A stretch of 64,000 nt of DNA from an uncultured Clostridia bacterium. Its GTDB lineage: Bacteria > Bacillota > Clostridia > Christensenellales > UBA1242. Where the stretch lies: NCBI GenBank assembly GCA_947366895.1, contig CANBBP010000003.1, positions 110,265 to 174,264 on the forward strand, in the 5' to 3' direction. Both the position numbers and the translations under genes were made by a program. Shown one piece after another: positions 55,601-63,507 of this stretch. Numbering within the stretch: the first letter of the stretch is position 1; every line of letters starts with the position of its first letter. The notes beneath the pieces are model-generated. The model made no database searches. It was not told the DNA's origin and was given only the letters and a program-made list of their open reading frames with translations.

Positions 55601-58600
55601 GGTAGACCAGAAGATGTTGAAACTAACGAATTTGTTTTAAATACAAACTATGAAATTAATAATCTTGTTGGGGCAGAAAGTGTTGTATCAACTTTAAAAA
55701 TAGTTCTTAATATAAATTCTTATTATTGCACAGTAAACACCTTTGATTTATCTTTATCTATAGCAGGTGAAGATGTTACCCAAAATTATAATATAGTTAA
55801 GGGAAAAGATGTTGTTTATCGCTTTGATATGGCAGTTGTTTCGTTATCTATAGTTACTGCAGAAAACGAAAGATTATCGACATATGAAAGTACATATAAG
55901 GGTACTGCTTTTGAAGATTTATTTAAGTTAGTAAGTTTAACTGATGGGTACCAAATTGATTATGATGAAAGTAATTTTACCTTTGTTTATGTTAAAGGTG
56001 CACAATCATATTTACAAGCCAAAGATGTAGGAAATTATGTTGTAAAAATAGATACAACTAGAGATGACTTTAAAATTGTGTTAACTAATAATGGTAATCA
56101 AATAATATATACAAAAGATACCTTTAATACCGAAGTTGGAAATGCTGTTTTAAATATATCTAATTCAGGTTATTTAAATATTAGAAAAGCAAAAATAGAA
56201 ATTAAAAATAGTCCAAAGTTTGCTAAACCTTTAATGTATGGCGATACTACTTTGCCATTATTAAGTCAAACAACAGATGATAATGAACCTATTTTTGTAG
56301 GTGTAAATAATGAACTTATTTTACTTAAAACTTATGAAGATACAGGATTAAACTATGTAGGTTCAGGTTATTCTTTCTCAAACTTTCAAGCTAACTATTC
56401 GTACAATATTATAGTAACAATTCAGGCAGTTAAACTTGATGGTAGTTTAGATAATAATTATGAAACTTTAACAATCCCTGCTGTATCACTTAAAGTATTG
56501 CCAAGACAAATAGGAATAGAATCATCTAAATTCACAACAAGAAATGGTGGAACTGATTTTAAAAATATTATTTATGATGGTAATTTAAAATCGCTTATTT
56601 TATCTCTTGAAGTGGAAGAGACTTCTATTGATTATAAAAATTATTATACAATAACCTATAGTTATCAAAGATTAGCAATATTCTATGAAAATTCTATATC
56701 AGGTCAGTTTTATTATAGAAACTTTGATGTTAATACAAATGCTCCAACGGGTGACACTTTAATAAGTGATTGTGATAGATTACCAACAAACATTACTAGT
56801 TTTGAAATAAGAGCAGTTGGAAGAAATTTTTATGCTATTGTAAATAAATCAATGTGTATTTTAATGGAAAGTGGAAGCGGTAGCGGTGTAAGCCCCGATA
56901 ATGCTGGTGCATATATTTGTGTTGCCACATGTAATGCTTTTGAAAACTATACATTTACTATTAAAGATGAAAACAATCAGTCTATTGGTGTAAATTCAAA
57001 TATTCAATTTGCTTGTATGTTTGAAATTAAAAGATCTAATGATGTAACTATAACCAACTGGAAAGATAGTTTTTACTATAATACTAAATTTGATTTTACT
57101 AACCCTTCAACATTACCTTTTGAATATAATATTTATCCTAGTTATTTGAAAGATTATGTTGAATATTCTATGAACAATTATGGAGATATTTCAACAGGTG
57201 GAAACTTAGGTGTTGGTACCTATACTGCCATATTAACCATAGATACCGAAAGTTATTATATTCAATTTAACTTAAAATTTAATGTAGAAAAACTAGCTGT
57301 TGAATTTATTTTTCCTTCAATTAAAACCTATGTTTATATAGGTAAAGATGTACCAGTAACTTCATTTTTATCAAATATTAGGGTAGTATTAAAACGAAGC
57401 GATGGCACTGTTGACCAAACTTTCTACTATGACCCATACACTAATGTTGGTATTAGTAAATATATTGTGCTTAAGTATTATGATGCCGATACTAGGGAAG
57501 AAATACTTAATGAAGAAGGTATAAATATTGCACCGTATAGAATTGGTGATTATATTTTAAAAATGGTTTATGGTACCCAAGAAACCAGTGGCACTGATAA
57601 TTATTATGGAGAGGGAGAGTTTGAATATAGCATTGTAACAAGAACTTTCTCAGGTGCTATTAGAATAGATACAGGTAATATTTATTATAATCCACTTTAT
57701 ACTCAGGAAAAATTCTATGAAGAAATTATAGATAAAATGGTTATAGTAGATTATGATGGTAGATATAACATTGATGTTTATATAGGTAATGAGGTAAATC
57801 AGGCAAACAAAATTAATGTTACACCAGATGATGAAATGAATTATCCTGCTTCTAATCCACAAGATTTAGGTTGGTTAAGAGTATTAAATAATGTTGGTGC
57901 ACACTATTTAACTTTTGTAGTTACTTTCCCTGATGATGATACTCTTACTCCTGTTATAAAAAGTGGAACATTAACCACCAAAAGAAAATCCTTAGCTTAT
58001 AAAGATTTCGATTTCTTATCTACAACTCAAAGTGCACATACCTATACTGGAAAAAATATTTATAATTATATAGCTTTTGGTTTTAGTGATGAATTTTCTG
58101 AAGGCAAAAAAATAAATTTAGACCCTGATATGAAAACATCAACTTTTAGAGATGGCGATTATGTTTATCATTTTTCAATTGGTGGTACTGGAAATAATAA
58201 GTATGTTGAAGTAAAAGATAATATGTTCTATACAATCTTTGAACTTAGATATTCTTATAAAAGTAATAGTTCTCCTTTAGATTATGCTCCTATTGAACCA
58301 GGTTCAGGATATAGTGTAACTTACAATATTTTTGGTGGAGATAACTATATGTCTGGAGGAGTAGGTACACATTCTAAAGATTTTGTTATTAATAAATTAG
58401 ATGTTTTATATTTATATTTCCGTGATAACTGGGATACATCAAGTTTAGTTTATTCAGGAAAAAGTTTAGTAGATAAAACAAAATCAGGTAACGATAGAAC
58501 TTTAGGAAAACTAAAAATCAAAGATTTAATTATTGTAAAAAGTGATGATGCTTTGCCAACATCTAACCTAAACTTTACATTATTTGATACAAGCATTTAT

Positions 58601-59191
58601 AAAGATTCACAAGGGATATATTTACAAGTTTTCTTTACTGATGCATTTGGAAATATTGTAGAAAATGATAATGTAATTGACGCTGGAAAATATAAGATGA
58701 ATTTATCATTAGCATTTACTAAAAATTATTCTATCTTAAAATACTTTAATAAAGTTAATTTAGGTGGTACAATATATAATGCTGGTGATTTTGTACAATC
58801 ACTTAATGGTGACAAACCTAGATCTTGGTGTGAACCTTACTTAGTTTCAAAAGAGTTTGAAGTAGAAAAAGCTCCTTCAAATTATTCTATAAATACTTGG
58901 AATAGTGCCTTAAAACTATTTGATGATGGTGAAAGTGCTGATGTTAAATTAGTTAATAATGAATTGATTGTAACATCGCTTTCAGGCTTAATTAAAATTA
59001 TTGCTAGAGGTAGTTTAGTAATTGAAATTAAGATGACTGTAGGTAATGATGAAGTTACTCAAGGAATAATTCAAGGAGAAGAAGGTTTTGATTTGAGAGT
59101 AGGGCAGTCTTATAATATTTATATTAAAGGAAATCAAAATTATAAAGATAGCGATGCTATAAGAATTGTTATAAATGGTGGTGGTTCATAA
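52622..59191 (+). CDS. Giant MBG-repeat lipoprotein (2189 aa)
   Basis: ATG at 52622 with GGAG about 11 bases upstream. The signal peptide ends in a lipobox L-F-A-C (Cys24), so the protein is lipid-anchored on the outer face of the membrane. Residues about 30-125 look like a Big_2-type domain (K-S-S-N-E-D-I-A). The rest is a long series of MBG-type modules, several of the YGX class (Y-G-D-S-L-P, Y-G-D-R-V, Y-G-Q-T-D, Y-G-M-K-D, Y-G-D-V-K, Y-G-D-T-T-L-P), each ending in a strand such as F-x-I-T/R-P. There is no C-terminal helix or sorting signal. It is a likely adhesin or matrix component. It shares its repeat class with the 8854-aa and 927-aa proteins of this window. Confidence 0.85.
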   Translation: MKKFLKYFLIVPIIFIAIFTLFACNDDEVKSINLSIPDYTITEEGYYVLDKKIATQVPLNVSIEPDIFSANNLDFKSSNEDIAMVRKYKGNVNIILGKDLGMVTITASFTKKDKSVVSSSIKIIVSDTTSNIYFDNFTYEAIYSGEDISNNYSVVQDDERLFNYSYFNIDNGEKEVSEIVNVGRYKIVCINPQEPNDKAETYVIVKKVKLNNKLSNALIANNYQAFYGDSLPTDLYYEGDVPDNVLAATTSTKIVYGIGKDSATAIGKAVEITPAFRGSNVGVYLTTVRMSIFTEFEANYSDEYDTQDGMFRIYAKEVILKGKNQTSIYGDRVKNSFDLYSYSDYLENDNSTNGLTPLDSSKINYSKDVGLGNVVYKLNGSPVTLNSVGHLDVLIDNSGGGNFDEYGAYDVFFDNATVSKNLVLKGVESGTLTVTPRGVTILPKRNQFKNYGQTDPSSYTYDVVAGSFISHDQVVNPLRIVYKTVDDNPLGDGNYLAKAGNYYFSIDDSVNKNYDILLDERAIEESQIAEEEKVVFEVRLCPIVIKLKDKEVLYKTPTGITENGQTSHKVGYYGNADDYKLEIETLTIDGKDADLSTIDSGEEGQLGKIRLNTVGYFSFVVGVSKVTNPNYYLSYETIISGVYYGDEADGANYDVIWQNSNLNVMKRTIIVTPNQDLQFSKVYDATNDDSDLFSNKNLTYYTARDEEGNAINLEEVVDNYDSLLTLIDNNEYSKLDDNGISYTKVSSFKDVGKYKIFLLNEISIRYVPGMEYYQLILDDNKDYNFEITPFAVFITPHTDQGKIYGMKDQVIRYSYTNLPEAETELTVEGSLSRVSGEDANEYAINLGSLSFGMNYRLYLDTSNLAVYTIRPRTVNIMPYSYSYVYGDVKDVTLRYTTEIEGKNEYDASILVEPQFNGEFSIVRNKDDLTSVVRQDSLGYYPVNISDGNVLSYSIALGSFCCTTNNYVINFIDTSTFTITKREATINISEERWNGRPEDVETNEFVLNTNYEINNLVGAESVVSTLKIVLNINSYYCTVNTFDLSLSIAGEDVTQNYNIVKGKDVVYRFDMAVVSLSIVTAENERLSTYESTYKGTAFEDLFKLVSLTDGYQIDYDESNFTFVYVKGAQSYLQAKDVGNYVVKIDTTRDDFKIVLTNNGNQIIYTKDTFNTEVGNAVLNISNSGYLNIRKAKIEIKNSPKFAKPLMYGDTTLPLLSQTTDDNEPIFVGVNNELILLKTYEDTGLNYVGSGYSFSNFQANYSYNIIVTIQAVKLDGSLDNNYETLTIPAVSLKVLPRQIGIESSKFTTRNGGTDFKNIIYDGNLKSLILSLEVEETSIDYKNYYTITYSYQRLAIFYENSISGQFYYRNFDVNTNAPTGDTLISDCDRLPTNITSFEIRAVGRNFYAIVNKSMCILMESGSGSGVSPDNAGAYICVATCNAFENYTFTIKDENNQSIGVNSNIQFACMFEIKRSNDVTITNWKDSFYYNTKFDFTNPSTLPFEYNIYPSYLKDYVEYSMNNYGDISTGGNLGVGTYTAILTIDTESYYIQFNLKFNVEKLAVEFIFPSIKTYVYIGKDVPVTSFLSNIRVVLKRSDGTVDQTFYYDPYTNVGISKYIVLKYYDADTREEILNEEGINIAPYRIGDYILKMVYGTQETSGTDNYYGEGEFEYSIVTRTFSGAIRIDTGNIYYNPLYTQEKFYEEIIDKMVIVDYDGRYNIDVYIGNEVNQANKINVTPDDEMNYPASNPQDLGWLRVLNNVGAHYLTFVVTFPDDDTLTPVIKSGTLTTKRKSLAYKDFDFLSTTQSAHTYTGKNIYNYIAFGFSDEFSEGKKINLDPDMKTSTFRDGDYVYHFSIGGTGNNKYVEVKDNMFYTIFELRYSYKSNSSPLDYAPIEPGSGYSVTYNIFGGDNYMSGGVGTHSKDFVINKLDVLYLYFRDNWDTSSLVYSGKSLVDKTKSGNDRTLGKLKIKDLIIVKSDDALPTSNLNFTLFDTSIYKDSQGIYLQVFFTDAFGNIVENDNVIDAGKYKMNLSLAFTKNYSILKYFNKVNLGGTIYNAGDFVQSLNGDKPRSWCEPYLVSKEFEVEKAPSNYSINTWNSALKLFDDGESADVKLVNNELIVTSLSGLIKIIARGSLVIEIKMTVGNDEVTQGIIQGEEGFDLRVGQSYNIYIKGNQNYKDSDAIRIVINGGGS

Positions 59192-59200
59192 AAATAAATA

Positions 59201-59235
59201 AAAGAAGAGAAAGAAAATTTTCTTTCTCTTTTTTT
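59201..59235 (+). terminator. Terminator of the MBG-repeat lipoprotein gene
   Basis: A perfect palindrome of 24 bases (59206-59229, AGAGAAAGAAAA and its complement) followed by a T run, starting 10 bases after the stop codon. Confidence 0.85.
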
Positions 59236-59622
59236 AATATATACTCATTAATAATTTTATTGTTATAAGTTATAAATGTAAAATCCTATAGGACTTTTTT
59301 TGTGCTAACTTTTTAGAAAGTTATTTACCATAATGTAAAAAGCTTTTATAAATACATGAGTTAAATAACTTTTAATTTTTCTATTGTAGTAATACTAAAT
59401 AAGTGTTTCAAAAGAAATACCTATTTTTTTTGATAATTGTAATCTGTTAAATTCATGTTCAATCAACAATTCTTATAATCTATCTTGAAATTCATTCATA
59501 AAATCTCCAACTCTTCAATTTAAAAATAAATGAAAGAGACTCACGATTTTTTGTATAATTAAGTCCCGCTATCAAAAATAATAATTTGCTTTGAAATAAT
59601 TTAGTGCTTTAATATAAAGGAT
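59236..59622. other. Decayed intergenic region
   Basis: About 390 bases without an intact gene. Apart from the XRE-regulator remnant (59395-59499, minus) I see only AT-rich sequence and a small TCCTATAGGA palindrome near 59284. Confidence 0.55.
59395..59499 (-). pseudogene. Remnant of an XRE-family HTH regulator
   Basis: On the minus strand a good ribosome-binding site (GGAG) precedes ATG at 59499. The frame reads M-N-E-F-Q-D-R-L-stop-E-L-L-I-E-H-E-F-N-R-L-Q-L-S-K-K-I-G-I-S-F-E-T-L-I-stop. Apart from the two stops (TAA at codon 9, where a Lys codon would be expected, and TAG at codon 35) this is the first half of an XRE-type helix-turn-helix. After the second stop Y-N-R and Lys-rich residues follow before the pattern is lost. 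Confidence 0.65.
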
Positions 59623-60933
59623 TTATAAATCATATCTTAATAAATCTTCGTAAGTTTGACCTTTAACAATTATCCTTGCTTTTTTGTTATTTAATAAAAC
59701 TACTGGTGGTACAGGGTTTCTATTATAATTACTTGCCATGGAATAATGATAAGCCCCCGTTGTTAAAACTGCAACTATATCACCTTTCTTTAGTTTTTCA
59801 AGACTTGCATTATTAATTATTTTGTCACCGCTTTCACAACATTTTCCTACTAAGGTAACGGTTTCAATTTCGTTAGTTTCTTTTTTTGCTTTAATAGGTG
59901 TATATACCGATTGATACAAAGAAACTCTAGGGTTTTCAAACATTCCTCCATCTAAAGATACATATTTTCTAACACCTTTAATTTCTTTTATATTTCCTAC
60001 GGTATAAAGGGTAACTCCAGCTTCTGCTACAAGAGTTCTGCCTGGTTCTATAACAAGAGTAGGCTCTTTTAGTTTATTTTTCTTAACACAAGAAGATATT
60101 TCATCAGCAATAACTTTAATAAAATCTTTATAGTCATTATCAGTTAAATCGGCATCACTATTATTGTACCAAACACCATAACCACCTCCAGCATTAATAA
60201 TGTTAACATCTATATTATAATTTTTCTTAAGTTTTGCAATAAAGAGCATAGTTTTATGAGTGGCTAACTTGAAAGGCTCTTTATCAAAAATTTGGCTACC
60301 TATATGAAAGTGAAGGCCTAAAAAATTTAGTTTTTTATTTTCTTTTATTTTTAATATAAATTTTTCAGCCTCTCCACTTTCTAAATTAATACCAAACTTG
60401 CTATCAGTTTTACTTGTTTGAACATATTCATGGGTATGTGCTTCAACTCCAGGATTAATTCTAACGATAATATTAATTTTATTTTCCCACTTTTTGTTTT
60501 TACTAATTATTTCTTCTAGGGTTTCAAGTTCATCTTCATTGTCTACAATAAAATTAAAAATGTTATTTTTTAAAGCAAGATTAATTTCTTTTTCAGTTTT
60601 ATTATTGCCATGGAAATAAACTTTTGATGTATCAAATTTGGTTTTTAATACCGTTGCAATTTCTCCACCAGATACAACATCGCAAGCAAAATCGTAATTT
60701 TTCATAATTTCATAAATGGCTTTACAACAAAATGCTTTTGAGGCATAACTTATTATGCTATTAGGATATACTTCTTTTAGTATATTTTTAAAAAGTTCGC
60801 ATCTATTTCTAATAACTTGCTCATTTAATGTATATAAAGGTGAACCATATTTTTTTATAAGTTCACTTGCTTTTATACCTCCTAAAAGCATTTCATTATC
60901 TTTATCAAAGGTATATATTAAGTTTTTATCCAT
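59623..60933 (-). CDS. lysA: Diaminopimelate decarboxylase
   Basis: A 436-aa PLP-dependent fold III decarboxylase. The PLP lysine is in Y-A-S-K66-A-F. Later come H-F-H-I-G-S-Q, the phosphate-binding N-A-G-G-G-Y-G, E-P-G-R, G-K-C-C-E-S-G-D (the catalytic Cys-x-Ser/Glu region) and G-A-Y-H-Y-S-M-A-S-x-Y-N. It converts meso-diaminopimelate to L-lysine, the last step of that pathway. ATG at 60933 has GGAG about 9 bases upstream. It is monocistronic, divergent from ktrB. Confidence 0.95.
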   Translation of the reverse strand: MDKNLIYTFDKDNEMLLGGIKASELIKKYGSPLYTLNEQVIRNRCELFKNILKEVYPNSIISYASKAFCCKAIYEIMKNYDFACDVVSGGEIATVLKTKFDTSKVYFHGNNKTEKEINLALKNNIFNFIVDNEDELETLEEIISKNKKWENKINIIVRINPGVEAHTHEYVQTSKTDSKFGINLESGEAEKFILKIKENKKLNFLGLHFHIGSQIFDKEPFKLATHKTMLFIAKLKKNYNIDVNIINAGGGYGVWYNNSDADLTDNDYKDFIKVIADEISSCVKKNKLKEPTLVIEPGRTLVAEAGVTLYTVGNIKEIKGVRKYVSLDGGMFENPRVSLYQSVYTPIKAKKETNEIETVTLVGKCCESGDKIINNASLEKLKKGDIVAVLTTGAYHYSMASNYNRNPVPPVVLLNNKKARIIVKGQTYEDLLRYDL

Positions 60934-60961
60934 GAAACAATTCTCCTATTTATTTTACTAT

Positions 60962-60990
60962 ATTTTACAATTTAAAAAAAATAATGTAAA
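60962..60990 (-). promoter_or_regulatory. Promoter of lysA
   Basis: On the minus strand TTTACA (60985-60990) and TAAAAT (60962-60967) with a 17-base spacer. The leader is too short for a lysine riboswitch. Confidence 0.65.
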
Positions 60991-61020
60991 GTATTATAAA
61001 TAATAACCAGTCTTATTAAG

Positions 61021-61049
61021 TTGAATAAATTTATTAAAGATGTTAAAAT
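61021..61049 (+). promoter_or_regulatory. Promoter of ktrB-ktrA, placed for a leaderless transcript
   Basis: TTGAAT (61021-61026) and TAAAAT (61044-61049), 17 bases apart. The -10 box ends only 9 bases before the ktrB ATG at 61059, so the message would have almost no 5' leader. Confidence 0.6.
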
Positions 61050-61058
61050 ATCTAAACT

Positions 61059-62414
61059 ATGGTTAAAAGAAAAAAATTAAATTCTGCAACAAAAATAATT
61101 TTAGGTTTTTTGGTAATTATCTTGGTAGGAACGTTATTACTTTCTCTTCCCATTTCTTCAAATAGTGGGGAATGGTTCCCATTTATTGATAGTTTATTAA
61201 CTGCAACAAGTGCTGTTTGTGTAACAGGTCTTAGTGTTGTAGATATTGCTGTTCATTTTTCCCTTTTTGGTCAAATAATATTATTATTGTTAATTCAAAT
61301 AGGTGGACTAGGATTTATAACCTTAACCTCCCTTGTGTTTTTATTAATAAGAAAACGTATTACTTATGAGGAAAGAGTTACCATTCAGGAAAGTTTAAAT
61401 CAGGATAATGTTCAGGGGATTGTAAGACTAGTCAAAAATATTATTATTTTGGTTTTTGTTACCGAACTTATTGGAGTTGTTGCTCTTGCTCCTTCTATGA
61501 TAATAAATTATGGTTGGGGTGAAGGCATATTTAAAAGTTTCTTTATGTCTATTTCTGCTTTTTGTAATGCAGGTTTTGATATTTTAGGTAGCGAAACAAA
61601 CTCTTATGTTAGTTTATCTATATTTGCTCAAAATGTTTTTGTAATATTGCCTATAATGTTTTTAATAATTATTGGCGGGATTGGTTATGTAGTTTTATTT
61701 GATTTTGGTAATGTATTTAAGAAAAAGAAATTATCTTTGCATACTAAAGTTACATTGGTTTCTGTGTTTGTTTTAATTTTTGGCGGAGCTTTATTATTTG
61801 CTATTCTTGAATGGAATAATCCCGCTACAATAGGACAAATGAGTGTGGGGGGCAAAATTCTTAATAGTTTTTTTGCAAGTGTAACTCCTCGTACTGCGGG
61901 CTTTTATACCATAGATTATTCTAAAATGTCGCAGGGGGGAATAGTATTAACTTGTATCTTAATGTTTATTGGCGGTGGGTCTGCATCTACTGCAGGTGGT
62001 ATAAAGATAACAACTTTCTTAGTACTATTACTTGCTGTTTTTAGAAGAACAAATAATAATGGAGATGTAGTTTTTTGTAAAAGAAAGGTAACAAATAAAA
62101 TAGTTCAAAAAAGTATAAGAGTTGTTTGTATTGCCCTTTTATTAGTTGTTATTTCTACTTTAGCAATTTGTTTATTTGAAGGGGATAAGGTTTCTGCTAT
62201 TGAGGTATTATTTGAAACTATTTCTGCAATCTCTACCTGCGGTTTAAGTTTAGGTATTACAGCAAGTTTAGGTTTTATAAGTAAATTAATTCTTGTTATA
62301 CTTATGTTTGTAGGTCGTGTAGGTGCAATAACTTTAACCGTTGCAATGGGTAGTAAAATAGGAAGCATGAAGCAAGATATACAATATCCAGATGCTAAAA
62401 TTATGGTAGGTTAA
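61059..62414 (+). CDS. ktrB: Potassium uptake channel subunit KtrB/TrkH family
   Basis: A 451-aa multi-pass membrane protein with the four pore loops of the Trk/Ktr/HKT superfamily: T-S-A-V-C-V-T-G-L-S, A-F-C-N-A-G-F-D, T-P-R-T-A-G-F and I-S-T-C-G-L-S-L-G. Each holds the selectivity-filter Gly. The Gly-rich helix between them (I-G-G-G-S-A-S-T-A-G-G-I-K) is the gating region. The length fits the Gram-positive KtrB type. It takes up K+ and pairs with the RCK protein encoded 40 bases downstream. No Shine-Dalgarno site is visible before the ATG. Confidence 0.93.
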   Translation: MVKRKKLNSATKIILGFLVIILVGTLLLSLPISSNSGEWFPFIDSLLTATSAVCVTGLSVVDIAVHFSLFGQIILLLLIQIGGLGFITLTSLVFLLIRKRITYEERVTIQESLNQDNVQGIVRLVKNIIILVFVTELIGVVALAPSMIINYGWGEGIFKSFFMSISAFCNAGFDILGSETNSYVSLSIFAQNVFVILPIMFLIIIGGIGYVVLFDFGNVFKKKKLSLHTKVTLVSVFVLIFGGALLFAILEWNNPATIGQMSVGGKILNSFFASVTPRTAGFYTIDYSKMSQGGIVLTCILMFIGGGSASTAGGIKITTFLVLLLAVFRRTNNNGDVVFCKRKVTNKIVQKSIRVVCIALLLVVISTLAICLFEGDKVSAIEVLFETISAISTCGLSLGITASLGFISKLILVILMFVGRVGAITLTVAMGSKIGSMKQDIQYPDAKIMVG

Positions 62415-62454
62415 ATATTAGTTAGTTTTTAAAATTTCAAGGAGTAAAATAAAA

Positions 62455-63192
62455 ATGGAAAATCAACAAGAAGTTAAAAAAATAGCAAAAAAGATGAATC
62501 AGTTTGTAGTTATAGGTCTAGGTAGATTTGGTAAAAGTGTAGCAACAACACTAACTGAACTTGGAAAAGAAGTTTTAGTTATAGATACAAATCAAGATGC
62601 TATAAATCAAATGGAAGGTATTGTATCAGGTGCTGTTGTTGCAGATTCTACAGGGAGTGATGTTTTGCATTCTCTAGGAGTGCAAAATTTTGATTGTGCT
62701 ATAGTTTGTATTGGTAAAGATTTGCAAGCAAGTATTTTAACAACTTTAATTTGTAAAGATTTAGGGGTAAATTATGTAGTTGCAAAGGCCAAGAATGAAC
62801 AAATTAAAAAAGTTTTAGAACGTATTGGTGCAGATATGGTTGTGTTTCCTGAAGTTTATATGGGCAAGAAAGTTGCTAATATGTTAACAAATCCTAGCAT
62901 GAATGAAATATTAAACTTAACTGATAATTTTAAAATTGTAGAAATCCCTGTACCTGATGCTTGGCAAAATAAAACAATTATTGAACTTGATGTTAGAAAA
63001 AAATATAAAGTATCTATCATATTTATAAAAAGAGGAAATGATGTCGTGTCTATTGAGCCTGACACTCAATTTTTAAAAGGAGACACTCTTATTATTTCCG
63101 GAGAAAGTAATAAATTAGAAGTTATAAGTAATATGACAAGTGAAGTTATTGATGCAAGTCAATCATTAAAAGATGCTCTTGAAGGTGACTAA
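62455..63192 (+). CDS. ktrA: Potassium uptake regulatory subunit KtrA/TrkA (RCK protein)
   Basis: A 245-aa cytosolic RCK protein. RCK_N has a Rossmann G21-x-G23-x-x-G26 with Asp44 at the end of strand 2, which favours NAD(H)/nucleotide binding; RCK_C covers about 150-232. It forms the gating ring under the KtrB dimer and controls K+ uptake in response to nucleotides (in many Firmicutes also c-di-AMP through RCK_C). A strong AAGGAG precedes the ATG, unlike ktrB. It is the second gene of the ktrBA pair. Confidence 0.94.
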   Translation: MENQQEVKKIAKKMNQFVVIGLGRFGKSVATTLTELGKEVLVIDTNQDAINQMEGIVSGAVVADSTGSDVLHSLGVQNFDCAIVCIGKDLQASILTTLICKDLGVNYVVAKAKNEQIKKVLERIGADMVVFPEVYMGKKVANMLTNPSMNEILNLTDNFKIVEIPVPDAWQNKTIIELDVRKKYKVSIIFIKRGNDVVSIEPDTQFLKGDTLIISGESNKLEVISNMTSEVIDASQSLKDALEGD

Positions 63193-63302
63193 ACTATAAA
63201 AATTAGTTAAAATTTTTTAAAAAATACCTAAAAAAATAATTTTTACTTATTGACAAGGGCTTTTGCCTGTGGTATGATTTTAATAGTTTTAAGGAGACAT
63301 TT

Positions 63303-63374
63303 ATGACTATTATAGGAAAAAATATTAGTTTTTGGTATTTCTACTTTACAAACGCATATACAAGCTGTATGTGA
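63303..63374 (+). CDS. Aromatic-rich leader peptide (23 aa)
   Basis: AAGGAG lies 6 bases before ATG 63303. The 23-codon frame encodes Phe-Trp-Tyr-Phe-Tyr-Phe at codons 10-15, six aromatic codons in a row, with a further Tyr at codon 19, and ends in TGA at 63374. Such runs are the hallmark of leader peptides that sense charged tRNA (compare the Trp pair in trpL and the Phe run in pheL). Starvation for Phe, Tyr or Trp would stall the ribosome here. The gene is too short and too biased to be an ordinary protein gene. Confidence 0.75.
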   Translation: MTIIGKNISFWYFYFTNAYTSCM

Positions 63375-63443
63375 TATTTTTTTCTTGCATTTTTTTTAAA
63401 CAAAGAAAATAAAACCACATATAGCAATATATGTGGTTTTTTT
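63355..63443 (+). terminator. Attenuator: alternative hairpins and intrinsic terminator
   Basis: Four segments pair in three exclusive ways. Segment 1 CATATACA (63355-63362) pairs with segment 2 TGTATGTG (63366-63373). Segment 2 also pairs with segment 3 CACATATA (63416-63423), over eight pairs including one G-U, as an antiterminator. Segment 3 within its longer arm (63411-63423) pairs with segment 4 (63428-63440), followed by seven T, as the terminator. Segment 2 covers the last codons and the stop of the leader peptide, so a ribosome reaching the stop masks it and favours termination. A ribosome stalled at codons 10-15 leaves it free. Confidence 0.75.
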
Positions 63444-63507
63444 GTGTTTAAAAAATAATATTCTAAAAAATTAAATGGATTCATTAAATAAAAAAGAGGA
63501 CTAAACC

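Larger units (their letters stand above)
63193..63507 (+). promoter_or_regulatory. Leader region with attenuator between ktrA and the last gene
   Basis: This 315-base stretch has a near-consensus promoter (TTGACA 63250-63255, TATGAT 63273-63278, 17-base spacer), a leader peptide gene (63303-63374), a set of alternative hairpins and a terminator (63411-63443). The ribosome-binding site GAGGA of the next gene lies just before 63508. Confidence 0.8.

Noticed and set aside
60934..61058. c-di-AMP riboswitch before ktrB, lysine riboswitch before lysA
   Set aside because: The divergent gap is 125 bases and both promoters leave leaders too short for these RNAs.
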